Assembly (NCBI GenBank): GCA_023957275.1
Contig: JAMLHF010000001.1
Span: forward strand, 114,568-178,567
DNA from: Lentimicrobium sp.
GTDB taxonomy: Bacteria; Bacteroidota; Bacteroidia; Bacteroidales; Lentimicrobiaceae
Reading direction: 5' to 3'
DNA: 64,000 nucleotides
Both the position numbers and the translations under genes were made by a program. The notes beneath the pieces were generated by a model. It saw only the letters and a list, made by a program, of their open reading frames with translations. It was not told where the DNA came from and did no database searches. The stretch's first letter is position 1. The number at the start of each line of letters is the position of its first letter. Of the stretch, positions 27,403-36,948 are shown one piece after another.

Positions 27403-30400
27403 TCAACTGCCACCCTTTGTTGGCATATACCTGTCAATCAATGCAAGAAACATATCGCGCTTCAACGGCTTACTCAAATAATCAACACAACCGCTGGCAA
27501 GCGCTTTTAACCTGTCTTCCTCAAAAGCATAGGCAGTGAGGGCGATTACCGGCAATTCTTTTCTGATTTCCAGGATCTGCCGGGTTGCTTCATATCCATC
27601 CAACAGGGGCATCTTAATATCCATCAGTACGAGGGAAATATGCGGGTTCTCCCTGCACTGCAACACAGCCTCTTCCCCATTGAGGGCCCTGATCAGTTTT
27701 ACCTGCCTGCCTGCCAGCAACTTATTAAGATAATAATAGCTGATATCATCATCTTCAGCAACCAGGATCAGATCTCCGGCAGACGTTTCTGGAGCTGATT
27801 CATGAATTTTGTCATGTCTGACATATTCCTTGTCAGCCGGCAGGTGAGGTAATGTAAATATAAAAACAGAGCCTTTTCCCTCTTCAGATTCTACCGTGAT
27901 ATCCCCTCCCATCATTCCGGCATAAGCTTTACAAATGGATAACCCGAGGCCGGAGCCTTCATAATCGCGTGAATAAGAAACATCTGCCTGCACAAACCGC
28001 TCAAATATGCTCTGCAGTCTGTCAGGGGGAATCCCCTTTCCGGTATCGGTAATACGGAATTCAAGCATGGAATCATCCATCAGCCTGCAACTCAGTTTTA
28101 CTGAACCCATTCGGGTAAATTTCAGTGCGTTTTTAATCAGGTTTGTAAGGATTGACTCCAGCTTGACATGATCTGAACTCACCCATGCCAGATCATCATC
28201 CAGCATCTGTTCAATTGAAAAATCAAGTCCCTTCTCTTCAGCCTCATACCTGAAGAATTTATACAGCCTGTCAATCAATTGATTGATATTTGTCCGGGTA
28301 TAATTAACTACTGCCTGCCCGGATTCAATTTTAGAAATATCTATAATATCGTTAATGGTGCTCAATAACCTTTCGCCGCTCGATTTCACAATACCGATGT
28401 ACTCGGCCCGCAGTTCGCTTTCGAGATCAGGCTCCTGCAAAAGATCCATGAAACCGATTATTCCGTTCATCGGCGTCCTGATTTCATGACTCATATTTGC
28501 CAGAAAAGCAGATTTCAGCCTGTCGCTTTCCTCTGCTTTGTCCTTGGCGGATTTCAGTTCAGTGATCATCCTTTTTTGGGCAGTTATATCTTCAAGAATA
28601 ATCACGTAATGGGTTATCTGCTGCTCCTTGTCAAAAACCGGGGATATCACTGCATTCTCCCAGAAAGTCCCGCCATTTTTGCGTCGCTCCGGATACTCTC
28701 CGCACCATTCCTTACCAGCACCAATGGCAGACCAGACTTCTTCAACCTGATGAAGATCCCCTGACTTACGATTCAACATTGACGGAACAAATCCGATGAG
28801 TTCTTCGGAATCCAACCCCGACATCTGCAGATACTTTGGATTTACATATTCAATAACGCCATGAGGGTTTGTGATTATTATACCCACAGGACTTTGTTCT
28901 ATTGAACGGATCAACAGGTTTATGCGCTGCTCGGCGTATTTTTTGCCTGACACATCATGTACAACAGAATGCAAAAATTCCTTGCCCGAAATCAAAATGC
29001 TGCTGCTGAAGACCTCAACATCGCTGACAGACCCATCTTTATGACGATGCCGGAACTCAAAATGGGTACGTTTTTTGATCCTGGCATTTTCCATCTCCAC
29101 TTTGAGCTTTTCCTCTGACAAGGTATTTATCTGATTGATGTTCATACTGGTAAGCTCCTCATGGGTCCATCCGTAATAAGCTGATGCCGATGCGTTTGCA
29201 TCGGTGATCTGTCCTGATGCTGCATCTATCAGCAATTTTACCGCGGAATGATTTTCAAAAAGATTCCGGAACTTTTCTTCACTTTTCTGAAGAGCCTGCT
29301 CAGCCAGTTTTCGTTCGGTAATATCATCGACCATCACATGCCTGGCCTTTCTGCCATTGTATGTGACAAGGTGCGACACAATGACAACCCATATCACTTC
29401 GCCATTCTTCTTTAAATGTTTCCATTCGCCGGCATGATTCAACTCAGGACTGGTCTCGGACATACTTTTCAGAAGGCGTTCCTGTTCATTTTCAGGCCTG
29501 ACATCCTTAATTGTCATTGAAAGAAACTCCTCATGGGTGTAGCCATATTTGTCAATGGCTGCCGCATTTACTTCGAGAAAGCGAAGGGTCTCCAGATCAT
29601 AAATCCACATCGGCTGGGGATTTTCGACAAACATTCGGCGATATCTTGCTTCACTTGATTCAAGTGCAGCCTGATAATCCCGCTGCTGAGTCTGGTCGTG
29701 AAATACAAGCACAGCCCCCTTGATCTGACCTGATTCATCCCTGATCGGCGCACCGCTGTCGGCGATAGGGATTCTTTTTCCATCCTTTGAAAGCAGCAGT
29801 GTATGGTTCGCAAGGCCAACCACAATACCCTGAGTCAGCACCTTTTCAACCGGGTTGGGAACTTCGGCATTGGTATTTTCATTGAAAATCCGGAATACTT
29901 CAGATATACTACGGTTGATCGTTTCCGACTCTTTCCATCCTGTAAGCAATTCAGCAACAGGATTCATATTTTGTATCAGGCCCGCCTTATCGGTAATAAT
30001 GACGCCATCTCCTATGCTATAGATTGTAGTTCTGAACTCTTCCCGGGCATGAAGCAACGAAGCCAGCATCCTGCGTTGCCGCTCCGCATTGTACAGCCAA
30101 AAAATCTCACCCAGAAACAAGCCCACTAAAACGAGCAGGAATAAAACCAGGGCGACCTCCCTCCTCAGGCCTGAATAAAGTTCACGCTTGTCAATCTTGG
30201 TGATCAGGTACCAAGGGGTTCCTTCCACCGGGCATAAATATGCAAAAATATCAACCCCGCGATAGTCCTTCCCCTCGACAATCCCTTTAAAACCATCAGC
30301 AACCGGCTCTTTATGGTCTTTAAAATCAGGAAAAGGTATTCTTTTATTTAATGCAGCCCCATCCTCGAAGCGCAGGTTGCTTAACACCAACGCCTGATCT

Positions 30401-31062
30401 CCCTCCTTCCTGAAAAGCACTGATTCGGATGAATTTCCAGGCGAAGGATAATAAGATAACAGGGGATAGAGATAATCATAAGGATCAATACTAAAAACGA
30501 TCGCACGCTGGCATTCCCCTTCCTGTAAAGTCAGCGGCGCGATAAAATCTATCCTGGGGGCACCGCTGGCGGGACTCGCGTATAAATCGGTACATACAAC
30601 CTTCTTATCCCGTAAAGCCTCTTTGATAAAATCAACCAGAAAAGTGTCCGGCCCCGCATAATCAGGATTTGTGGATAAACGCAGGTTTCCTTCAACATCA
30701 GTGAGAAAGATTTCACTATAGCCATGTTCGGTTTTCAGGTCATTAAGAAAAACGATCAGATCATTTCCGGTAACCTCATCTCCGGAACTGATACTTTTTA
30801 AATATACCGAATGGAGAAAAGTATTGGCCGATATTACGGCAGCATCATTGATTTCATCCAGGTACCATTCTGTAATCCCGTTGCGTTTCAATTCAGCTAT
30901 AGAAACCAGTTCATTCCCGATTTTCTTCTTAACCGATGCGATTCCATTGCGGATATAAAAAATTGCCGCAACAATCAGCATCATGAAAATAAGTCCGATT
31001 GCCAGAATAAAAACAGAGTTTCCACGATCCGGGAATAAACTTTTGTGCCTGAGATTTTTCAT
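27403..31062 (-). CDS. Hybrid sensor histidine kinase with Cache-like sensor and multiple PAS domains
   Basis: The 1219-residue protein is a membrane sensor. A first membrane helix (about 17-39), an extracytoplasmic dCache-like region (about 40-295) and a second helix (about 297-320) are followed by about four PAS domains (roughly 340-455, 475-590, 590-710, 720-835), a HisKA domain with His near 859 in ANMSHEIRTPMNG, an HATPase domain (DTGKGIPPDRL, GSGLGLSICK) and a C-terminal receiver with the phospho-Asp near 1147 in LVLMDIKMP. The ATG at 31062 is preferred; the frame extends to a GTG at 31119. It lacks an output domain, so it must act through a partner. The signal is unknown. Confidence 0.92.
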   Translation of the reverse strand: MKNLRHKSLFPDRGNSVFILAIGLIFMMLIVAAIFYIRNGIASVKKKIGNELVSIAELKRNGITEWYLDEINDAAVISANTFLHSVYLKSISSGDEVTGNDLIVFLNDLKTEHGYSEIFLTDVEGNLRLSTNPDYAGPDTFLVDFIKEALRDKKVVCTDLYASPASGAPRIDFIAPLTLQEGECQRAIVFSIDPYDYLYPLLSYYPSPGNSSESVLFRKEGDQALVLSNLRFEDGAALNKRIPFPDFKDHKEPVADGFKGIVEGKDYRGVDIFAYLCPVEGTPWYLITKIDKRELYSGLRREVALVLFLLVLVGLFLGEIFWLYNAERQRRMLASLLHAREEFRTTIYSIGDGVIITDKAGLIQNMNPVAELLTGWKESETINRSISEVFRIFNENTNAEVPNPVEKVLTQGIVVGLANHTLLLSKDGKRIPIADSGAPIRDESGQIKGAVLVFHDQTQQRDYQAALESSEARYRRMFVENPQPMWIYDLETLRFLEVNAAAIDKYGYTHEEFLSMTIKDVRPENEQERLLKSMSETSPELNHAGEWKHLKKNGEVIWVVIVSHLVTYNGRKARHVMVDDITERKLAEQALQKSEEKFRNLFENHSAVKLLIDAASGQITDANASASAYYGWTHEELTSMNINQINTLSEEKLKVEMENARIKKRTHFEFRHRHKDGSVSDVEVFSSSILISGKEFLHSVVHDVSGKKYAEQRINLLIRSIEQSPVGIIITNPHGVIEYVNPKYLQMSGLDSEELIGFVPSMLNRKSGDLHQVEEVWSAIGAGKEWCGEYPERRKNGGTFWENAVISPVFDKEQQITHYVIILEDITAQKRMITELKSAKDKAEESDRLKSAFLANMSHEIRTPMNGIIGFMDLLQEPDLESELRAEYIGIVKSSGERLLSTINDIIDISKIESGQAVVNYTRTNINQLIDRLYKFFRYEAEEKGLDFSIEQMLDDDLAWVSSDHVKLESILTNLIKNALKFTRMGSVKLSCRLMDDSMLEFRITDTGKGIPPDRLQSIFERFVQADVSYSRDYEGSGLGLSICKAYAGMMGGDITVESEEGKGSVFIFTLPHLPADKEYVRHDKIHESAPETSAGDLILVAEDDDISYYYLNKLLAGRQVKLIRALNGEEAVLQCRENPHISLVLMDIKMPLLDGYEATRQILEIRKELPVIALTAYAFEEDRLKALASGCVDYLSKPLKRDMFLALIDRYMPTKGGS

Positions 31063-31362
31063 ATACTGACCCGACTTAAACAAAGGATACGCTTTTTTAA
31101 ACCGATAAAAAACAAACACCTAATCCAATGATGCTAAACTCATAATTTCCTGCCTGCTTTACCATTAGACCCTTCGGGTGACTCCCGGCTTCTTTGTAAA
31201 AGGCTAAAATAAACAAAAATAAACATGACCGTCGCTACAAGCAACATATAAATGCCAACCAATGAGATTAAAGCACATAAATCCTCACCCGGAGACATGT
31301 GTTTAATAACATCTTCCGAAAATTAACCGGAGTTCAAGGCTGGCTATCGGCCAAATTTAATT

Positions 31363-31905
31363 TCAGAGGGTTTCCAGTATTTTTTTGAGGTTGACCAATC
31401 CATTTTCAAGGTCAGGGCCCAGCATGCCTTCCATATCCATAAACAGCAACATCAGGTTCATGGGATAATCCATTCTGCCGCTGAAACCCCATTTCACCAG
31501 GGTTGCGCTGTCACCTGCGCTTTCAGTGATCATATAGGTGTAATCAGTACTTTCAAACGGCTCCCTGAATCTCAGCTCATAGTCAATCCGCTCGCCTTCC
31601 ACAATTCCGGTAATTTCCTGCTCGCCTTTACCCACCTGTTTATCATCACTTTCCCATGCTGATATAAATCCAACGGTTCCGTCAACACCAGTGAATTCCT
31701 TTTTCATATCAGGATCCATTAAAGACCATACACTGTAATTGTCCTGATTTTTAAGGTATCTGACATAATCAAAAACTTCAGTTTTTGATCTATTTACAGT
31801 AATTTCCCGCTCAAGCGAATACTCCTTCTTCACAAAAACTGCCACTATCAGCGCAAGGGCAATCAGTGCAAGAATCAAAAAAAGAATACGTTTCAGAATT
31901 TTCAT
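31363..31905 (-). CDS. SRPBCC-family protein with N-terminal membrane helix
   Basis: The 180-residue protein begins MKILKRILFLILALIALALI, a membrane anchor, followed by an SRPBCC (START-like) ligand-binding fold: EYSLEREITVNRSKTEVFDY and WSLMDPDMKKEFTG at the start, VKWGFSGRMDYPMNLMLL later. The ATG at 31905 is chosen because the helix starts there; the frame extends upstream, but those 26 residues are basic and unlike the family. Family members bind hydrophobic ligands; here the membrane-anchored type found in Bacteroidota is the best match. Function unknown. Confidence 0.8.
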   Translation of the reverse strand: MKILKRILFLILALIALALIVAVFVKKEYSLEREITVNRSKTEVFDYVRYLKNQDNYSVWSLMDPDMKKEFTGVDGTVGFISAWESDDKQVGKGEQEITGIVEGERIDYELRFREPFESTDYTYMITESAGDSATLVKWGFSGRMDYPMNLMLLFMDMEGMLGPDLENGLVNLKKILETL

Positions 31906-32108
31906 AAGGATTGATTTTGGTGTACGAACAATAATTGAACGACGATTCCGCCAGCTTACAGCAAATATAATTAATCTGACCATTTGTTTTGCGATGAAAA
32001 ACCATTATCGTTTTATAAACATCCGCTGTTTACAAAAACTGTTTTAAACTTTTGCTGAATCCCGAAAATTCCTGTACGTTTGGGGTCTTCAAAACTCAGC
32101 CTCCCACG

Positions 32109-34082
32109 ATGAATCAGCAATTCGACCCCAGGGAAAACTACAAAAAGACCATGAAAGCTGCCGGTTATGTACCCCGCAGCGAAGCAACCCAGGAAACCTA
32201 TGATGCCATTGGCTTTATGTCAGGGCTGGAGGTTCACCAACAGTTAAAGACCAAGGAAAAACTATTCTGCCACTGCCCTGCCGGCATCTATCAGAAACCT
32301 GATGTGTTTGATGCGGAAGTAATCCGGCATATGCGACCCACCCTGAGCGAGTTGGGCGAATATGACGGAACGGCGCTGATGGAATTCAAGACACGCAAAA
32401 ATATCATCTACAGGCTTAAAAATGAAACGACCTGCACCTACGAGGTGGATGATACACCGCCGTTTCCGGTAAACCGCGAAGCGCTGGATATTGCCATTGA
32501 AATCTCATTGTTATCGAAGCTCAATATTGTCGGTGAAGTACACATTACCCGCAAACAGTATCTCGACGGAAGCATTCCTACGGGGTTTCAGCGAACAGCC
32601 ATCATTGGCGTGGAGGGGGAGATTCCTTTAAAAAAGAAAAAAGTCAGGCTGATTCAACTCAGTCTTGAAGAAGACTCCTGCCGGGAGGTATCCGACATCG
32701 GGCACACGAGGATTTACCGCACCGACCGCCTGGGCATGCCCCTGATCGAAACGGTTACCTATCCGGATATGATGAATCCTGACGAAGTTAAGGAAGCCTG
32801 TGATTATATCCGTTTTCTGAACCGCAGCACAGGGAAGGTAAGAACGGGTATAGGCGCGGGCCGCCAGGATGTGAATGTCAGTTGCCGCGGCGGACACAGG
32901 GTTGAAATCAAAGGCGTAGCCCATACCCGCTGGATACCAGAACTTACACACAATGAGTGTTTCAGACAGTGGTCGCTGCTTCAGTTACGTGACCGCATTC
33001 TTGAAGATATCCCGGATCATAAAAACTGGAAAACCAGGCATCTCGAACTCGACTTTCATGATTTTAAATTTACTTACCCTCCGCTCGCAGAAACAAAAAA
33101 ACAACAACACAAAATAATTGTCATAAACCTGCCGGGTTTCAGGGGAGCACTATCGCACTTTACCCAGCCGGGCAAAATGTTCGCCGACGAACTCACCGAC
33201 CGGCTCAAAGTTATCGCCTGTCTGGAGAAACCCAATATGACCCATTCGGAAGCATTTGAACAGCATATTACTGACAAAGACTGGGAAACCATCCGAAAAA
33301 TGCTTAAATCCAACGGGCAAGACGCCCAGGTAATTTTATGGGGACCGGAAGAGGATATGGCAACCGCCGTTGAAACCGTGGAAGAACGCTGCAAAATGGC
33401 GTTTGAAGGCATCCCCGGCGAAACCAGAAAATCATTTGAGGATGGCACTACCATTTTCGAACGGGTATTGCCCGGTGCCGACAGGATGTATCCCGATACG
33501 GACAGCGCACCCATACCGCTCGAAGATGCTTACATCGAAAAGCTGGGTAAAAACCTGCCACAGGAAGTGACCGACCGCTATCAAATTATGAAGGAATGGG
33601 GTATCCCGGAAGACACCTACACATATATTTTCAAGAAGGACATCTTTCCTTTGATCGAAAAAATTATCAATGAACTTGGTTATAAACCTTCTTTCGTAGG
33701 AACACTCTTCGGACACAGGCTCAAATATGTTGAGGGCCACTCCAGGCCAACCGCTGAATTTTCGTATAAAGTCATTTACGGCCTGCTTAAGTTCATTAAA
33801 GACAAAGGACTGGCTCCGGAAATTGCCTGGCTGATGCTGCCCCATGTATATGAATATCCGAAACTCGATTTTGAATCGGTACTCACCAGCATCCGGTACA
33901 AAAAAGTCAGCAAAGAAGAGTTGTTGGGAAGTCTGCCCTTCCTTAAATCCAAATTCTCCGAAATCCGGCACACACAACGCGAAGGAATTGAAAAAGACTG
34001 GATCATGGGTCAGTTAAGAAAACTGGCAATCGGAAACATCCCACTGGCTGAACTGGCAGAGAAGCTCAGAAAAAGTAAATAA
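32109..34082 (+). CDS. gatE: Glu-tRNA(Gln) amidotransferase subunit E
   Basis: The 657-residue protein is the kinase/tRNA-binding subunit of a GatDE amidotransferase, which converts Glu-tRNA(Gln) to Gln-tRNA(Gln). The GatB/GatE signature GLEVHQQL is at 39-46, followed by LFCHCPAG (cysteines 54 and 56), ETTCTYEVDDTPPFPVN, and RKQYLDGSIPTGFQRT. The middle and the C-terminal helical tail domain (KVSKEELLGSLPFL onward) match GatE rather than the shorter GatB. The ATG at 32109 is preferred over an upstream in-frame TTG at 32052 because the archaeal-type start MNQQFDPRENYKKTMKAAGY follows it. The matching GatD gene comes 49 bases later. GatDE is described as an archaeal system, so its presence among Bacteroidota genes is unusual. 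Confidence 0.93.
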   Translation: MNQQFDPRENYKKTMKAAGYVPRSEATQETYDAIGFMSGLEVHQQLKTKEKLFCHCPAGIYQKPDVFDAEVIRHMRPTLSELGEYDGTALMEFKTRKNIIYRLKNETTCTYEVDDTPPFPVNREALDIAIEISLLSKLNIVGEVHITRKQYLDGSIPTGFQRTAIIGVEGEIPLKKKKVRLIQLSLEEDSCREVSDIGHTRIYRTDRLGMPLIETVTYPDMMNPDEVKEACDYIRFLNRSTGKVRTGIGAGRQDVNVSCRGGHRVEIKGVAHTRWIPELTHNECFRQWSLLQLRDRILEDIPDHKNWKTRHLELDFHDFKFTYPPLAETKKQQHKIIVINLPGFRGALSHFTQPGKMFADELTDRLKVIACLEKPNMTHSEAFEQHITDKDWETIRKMLKSNGQDAQVILWGPEEDMATAVETVEERCKMAFEGIPGETRKSFEDGTTIFERVLPGADRMYPDTDSAPIPLEDAYIEKLGKNLPQEVTDRYQIMKEWGIPEDTYTYIFKKDIFPLIEKIINELGYKPSFVGTLFGHRLKYVEGHSRPTAEFSYKVIYGLLKFIKDKGLAPEIAWLMLPHVYEYPKLDFESVLTSIRYKKVSKEELLGSLPFLKSKFSEIRHTQREGIEKDWIMGQLRKLAIGNIPLAELAEKLRKSK

Positions 34083-34131
34083 ATGACAGTTCCCGGTAAC
34101 TCATTCATACACTCAAAGAAACAAAAGACAA

Positions 34132-35517
34132 ATGGCCGACGATATTTTCCAGGGATATAAAGGAGCTGCCCTTGAGATGCTCAAAAAATTCAATGTCAGG
34201 GTATGGGGACAGGCAGAGGTTACAACCACACGCGGTTTGTTTAAAGGAACGGTGCTTCCCCGTGCCGAAAACGACGACGACAGGCATATTGTGATGAAGA
34301 TTGCAACCGGCTATAACGTGGGGATTGATATTGCAACCATCACCGGGATGAAGGAAACCGGGTATAAGAAAGCAAACTATAAAATTCCGGAAAAGGAATT
34401 TCCTTATACGCAGGGTCTTCCGAAAGTTAAACTTATAGGTACCGGCGGCACCATTGCTTCGCGGCTCGACTACCGCACCGGTGCTGTTATCCCGGCATTT
34501 TCGCCCGGAGAACTGTACGGGGCTGTGCCGGAACTGGCGCAGATCTGCAATCTTACAACAGAAAAAGTCTTCGCGGTTTTCAGCGAGAATATGGCCCCTG
34601 ACAACTACCGTAAACTGGCCGTTGCCATAGGAAAAGAAATTGAAAACGGGGTTGATGGCATCGTAATCGGCCATGGAACAGACACCCTGCATCACACTGC
34701 CGCTGCATTGACCTATATGGTTCAGGATTCGCCGGTCCCCATAGTGCTGGTAGGATCTCAGCGGTCGTCGGACAGGCCCAGTTCAGATGCCGCCCTCAAC
34801 CTTATGCATGCCTGTACTGCGGCAGGGCATGGCGATATTGCCGAAGTAATGGTTTGCATGTTCGGCCCTACCAGCGACGAGTACGGATTTCTCCACCGCG
34901 GCACCAGGGTGAGAAAAATGCATTCTTCCTACCGCTCAACATTCCGGACCATTGGCGACACGCCGCTGGCTACCGTCACCCGGAAGGGAGTCTTCCCCAT
35001 CAAAAAAGATTACAACCCCCGCCGGAAAGATAAAAAGGTTACCATCCTCCCCTATTTCGAAGAAAAGGTGGCCATCGTTTATTACTATCCCAACATGCAG
35101 CCCGATATTATTGACTCACTGGTCGAAAACGGATATAAAGGCATCGTGATTGCCGGCACCGGACTGGGACATGTAAACAAGCCCATTTATCCGGCTATCG
35201 AAAGGGCCCATGCCGCCGGCGTACATATGTATATGACCGTGCAGACACTCTGGGGTTACGCCCACATGTTTGTTTACGATACCGGCCGCGACCTGATGGC
35301 CAAAGGAATTGTTCCGGCTGCCAACATGCTGCCCGAAGCCGCTTACATCAAACTGGGCTGGGTACTGGGTCAGACCAGCGACCCGGAAGAGGTCAAACGG
35401 ATGATGCTTACCCCCGTAAAAGACGAGATTACCCCCAGAGAACCATACAACGGTTACCTGGTTTATCAGGGTGGCGTACCGGAGGTGGAGGAATTCATCC
35501 GCAAGGTGCACAAGTAA
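34132..35517 (+). CDS. gatD: Glu-tRNA(Gln) amidotransferase subunit D
   Basis: The 461-residue protein is the glutaminase subunit that supplies ammonia to GatE. An N-terminal barrel domain (about 1-90) is characteristic of GatD and absent from plain L-asparaginases. The asparaginase-like core follows: Thr107 in IGTGGTIAS, Thr183-Asp184 in GHGTDTLHHTAAAL and Lys262 in RVRKMHSS occupy the catalytic places known from GatD and type I asparaginases. VGSQRSSDRPSSDAALNL and the C-terminal RDLMAKGIVPAANMLPEAAY are further strong matches. It follows gatE in the same operon. Nothing is broken. Confidence 0.95.
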   Translation: MADDIFQGYKGAALEMLKKFNVRVWGQAEVTTTRGLFKGTVLPRAENDDDRHIVMKIATGYNVGIDIATITGMKETGYKKANYKIPEKEFPYTQGLPKVKLIGTGGTIASRLDYRTGAVIPAFSPGELYGAVPELAQICNLTTEKVFAVFSENMAPDNYRKLAVAIGKEIENGVDGIVIGHGTDTLHHTAAALTYMVQDSPVPIVLVGSQRSSDRPSSDAALNLMHACTAAGHGDIAEVMVCMFGPTSDEYGFLHRGTRVRKMHSSYRSTFRTIGDTPLATVTRKGVFPIKKDYNPRRKDKKVTILPYFEEKVAIVYYYPNMQPDIIDSLVENGYKGIVIAGTGLGHVNKPIYPAIERAHAAGVHMYMTVQTLWGYAHMFVYDTGRDLMAKGIVPAANMLPEAAYIKLGWVLGQTSDPEEVKRMMLTPVKDEITPREPYNGYLVYQGGVPEVEEFIRKVHK

Positions 35518-35617
35518 ATCTTCCGCCAATAGCGCAAATCGAAAAACTCCCGGACCCGGCAGCGACATAATTCAATCCTTTGGAAAACAAGCTTTTCAGG
35601 GATAGTGATTAATGTTG

Positions 35618-35625
35618 TACCTTTG
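35618..35625 (+). promoter_or_regulatory. TAnnTTTG -7 box before the secreted endonuclease-fold gene
   Basis: TACCTTTG lies 22 bases before the ATG at 35647. A TTTT stretch about 21 bases further upstream may act as a weak -33 element. Confidence 0.45.
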
Positions 35626-35646
35626 CATCCCTTTTCCTGACAATTA

Positions 35647-36948
35647 ATGTTTATGCTCCGGATAAAAAAATCTGTTTTACTCTTGCCGTTCCTGCTGTTC
35701 TTTCTGGCTTCCGGCGCACAGGACACCCTGACAATCATGCATTATAACCTGCTGAATTACGGCAATTATACTTCTTACTGTACTTCAGGGAACAATAATC
35801 ATGAAGATAAGGACATTTACCTCAGAACCATCACCGGCCATGTGAATCCGGATATTTTCACCGTAAATGAAATCAGCCAGTACGAATTTTATCACAACCG
35901 GATACTCAGTGAGGTTTTGAATGTATCCGGAAAGGACTATTACCGGAAAGCGACCATCACAAACATTGCTGATTCATATATCATTAACGGACTTTTCTAT
36001 GATTCCCGGAAGCTGGTATTGCATTCTCAGGCAGTGCTGCAATCTTATGTCAGGGACATTAACCTTTACAGGCTCTACTTCCGCAGCCCCGCGCTGGCGC
36101 AGGGCGATACGGTTTTTATCAACTGTATTGTTGCGCATCTTAAGGCCAGTTCGGGCAGTTCGAATGAAGAGGCAAGGGCGGTCATGACCAATTCGGCCAT
36201 GAACTGGCTTAAAACCAACATGACGCCCGGCAATTTCCTGATAATGGGTGATTTTAACCTGTATACTTCCGCTGAACAGGCTTATCAGAACCTGATCAAT
36301 CCACCCGCAGCAAACCAGGGTTTCAGGTTTTACGATCCTGTTGATAAACCCGGGGACTGGAACAACAATTATTCTTTTGCAGCCTGGCACACCCAGTCGG
36401 TCTCTTCTTCGGGCAACGGTTGTCAGGCCAGCGGCGGAATGGACGACCGCTTCGACTTTATCCTTGCTTCGGCCGACATCATGCAGGGGAACAAAGGGGC
36501 TGAATATATCCCTGAATCGTATAAGGCACTGGGACAGGACGGAAAACACTTTAACCGTTCAATTGATGATTCCCCGCAGAATAACAGTGTACCATCCGGT
36601 GTATTGTCGGCACTTGCTGAGATGTCGGACCACCTTCCTGTGGTTATGAAATTAAAAATCAACAGCGGCCCGACCGGCGGGATTACCGACCAGGATATAT
36701 TTAAAAGCGCCTTTGTATACAGGGACGGCAGCGGGTTGAATTACCTCTGCGTTTATTCTAACAGAAGTATCACCGTTGAAACCAGTATTTATGACCTCGC
36801 CGGGAACCTGAAATCCACCGGCATTTATCCGCTTTCAACCGGAAGGAATGATATACTGATTGAAACCGACCGGCTCAGGCCGGGATTTTACCTGTTGAAG
36901 CTCAGTGACAAATCAGGCAGCGACACTACGATAAAACTGGCTCTTTAA
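35647..36948 (+). CDS. Secreted endonuclease/exonuclease/phosphatase-fold protein with C-terminal sorting-like domain
   Basis: The 433-residue protein begins with a signal peptide (SVLLLPFLLFFLASGAQ). Its core (about 25-335) has the EEP fold: TLTIMHYNLLNYG, an acidic residue in FTVNEIS, the MGDFNLYTS motif and the final SDHLPVV triad, as in nucleases and sphingomyelinases. The last 80 or so residues (IYDLAGNLKSTGIY, LRPGFYLLKLSD) look like a type IX sorting domain, so it is probably exported and surface-anchored or released. Its 3' end overlaps the convergent glycosyltransferase by 23 bases. DNA, phosphoester or lipid substrate cannot be told. Confidence 0.82.
   Translation: MFMLRIKKSVLLLPFLLFFLASGAQDTLTIMHYNLLNYGNYTSYCTSGNNNHEDKDIYLRTITGHVNPDIFTVNEISQYEFYHNRILSEVLNVSGKDYYRKATITNIADSYIINGLFYDSRKLVLHSQAVLQSYVRDINLYRLYFRSPALAQGDTVFINCIVAHLKASSGSSNEEARAVMTNSAMNWLKTNMTPGNFLIMGDFNLYTSAEQAYQNLINPPAANQGFRFYDPVDKPGDWNNNYSFAAWHTQSVSSSGNGCQASGGMDDRFDFILASADIMQGNKGAEYIPESYKALGQDGKHFNRSIDDSPQNNSVPSGVLSALAEMSDHLPVVMKLKINSGPTGGITDQDIFKSAFVYRDGSGLNYLCVYSNRSITVETSIYDLAGNLKSTGIYPLSTGRNDILIETDRLRPGFYLLKLSDKSGSDTTIKLAL

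Noticed and set aside
27165-27437. Minus-strand open frame between ftsE and the hybrid kinase
   Set aside because: It has no ribosome-binding site, looks non-coding in composition and overlaps the kinase C-terminus.
34132-35517. Plain L-asparaginase
   Set aside because: The catalytic core is asparaginase-like, but the extra N-terminal domain and the adjacent gatE identify it as GatD.
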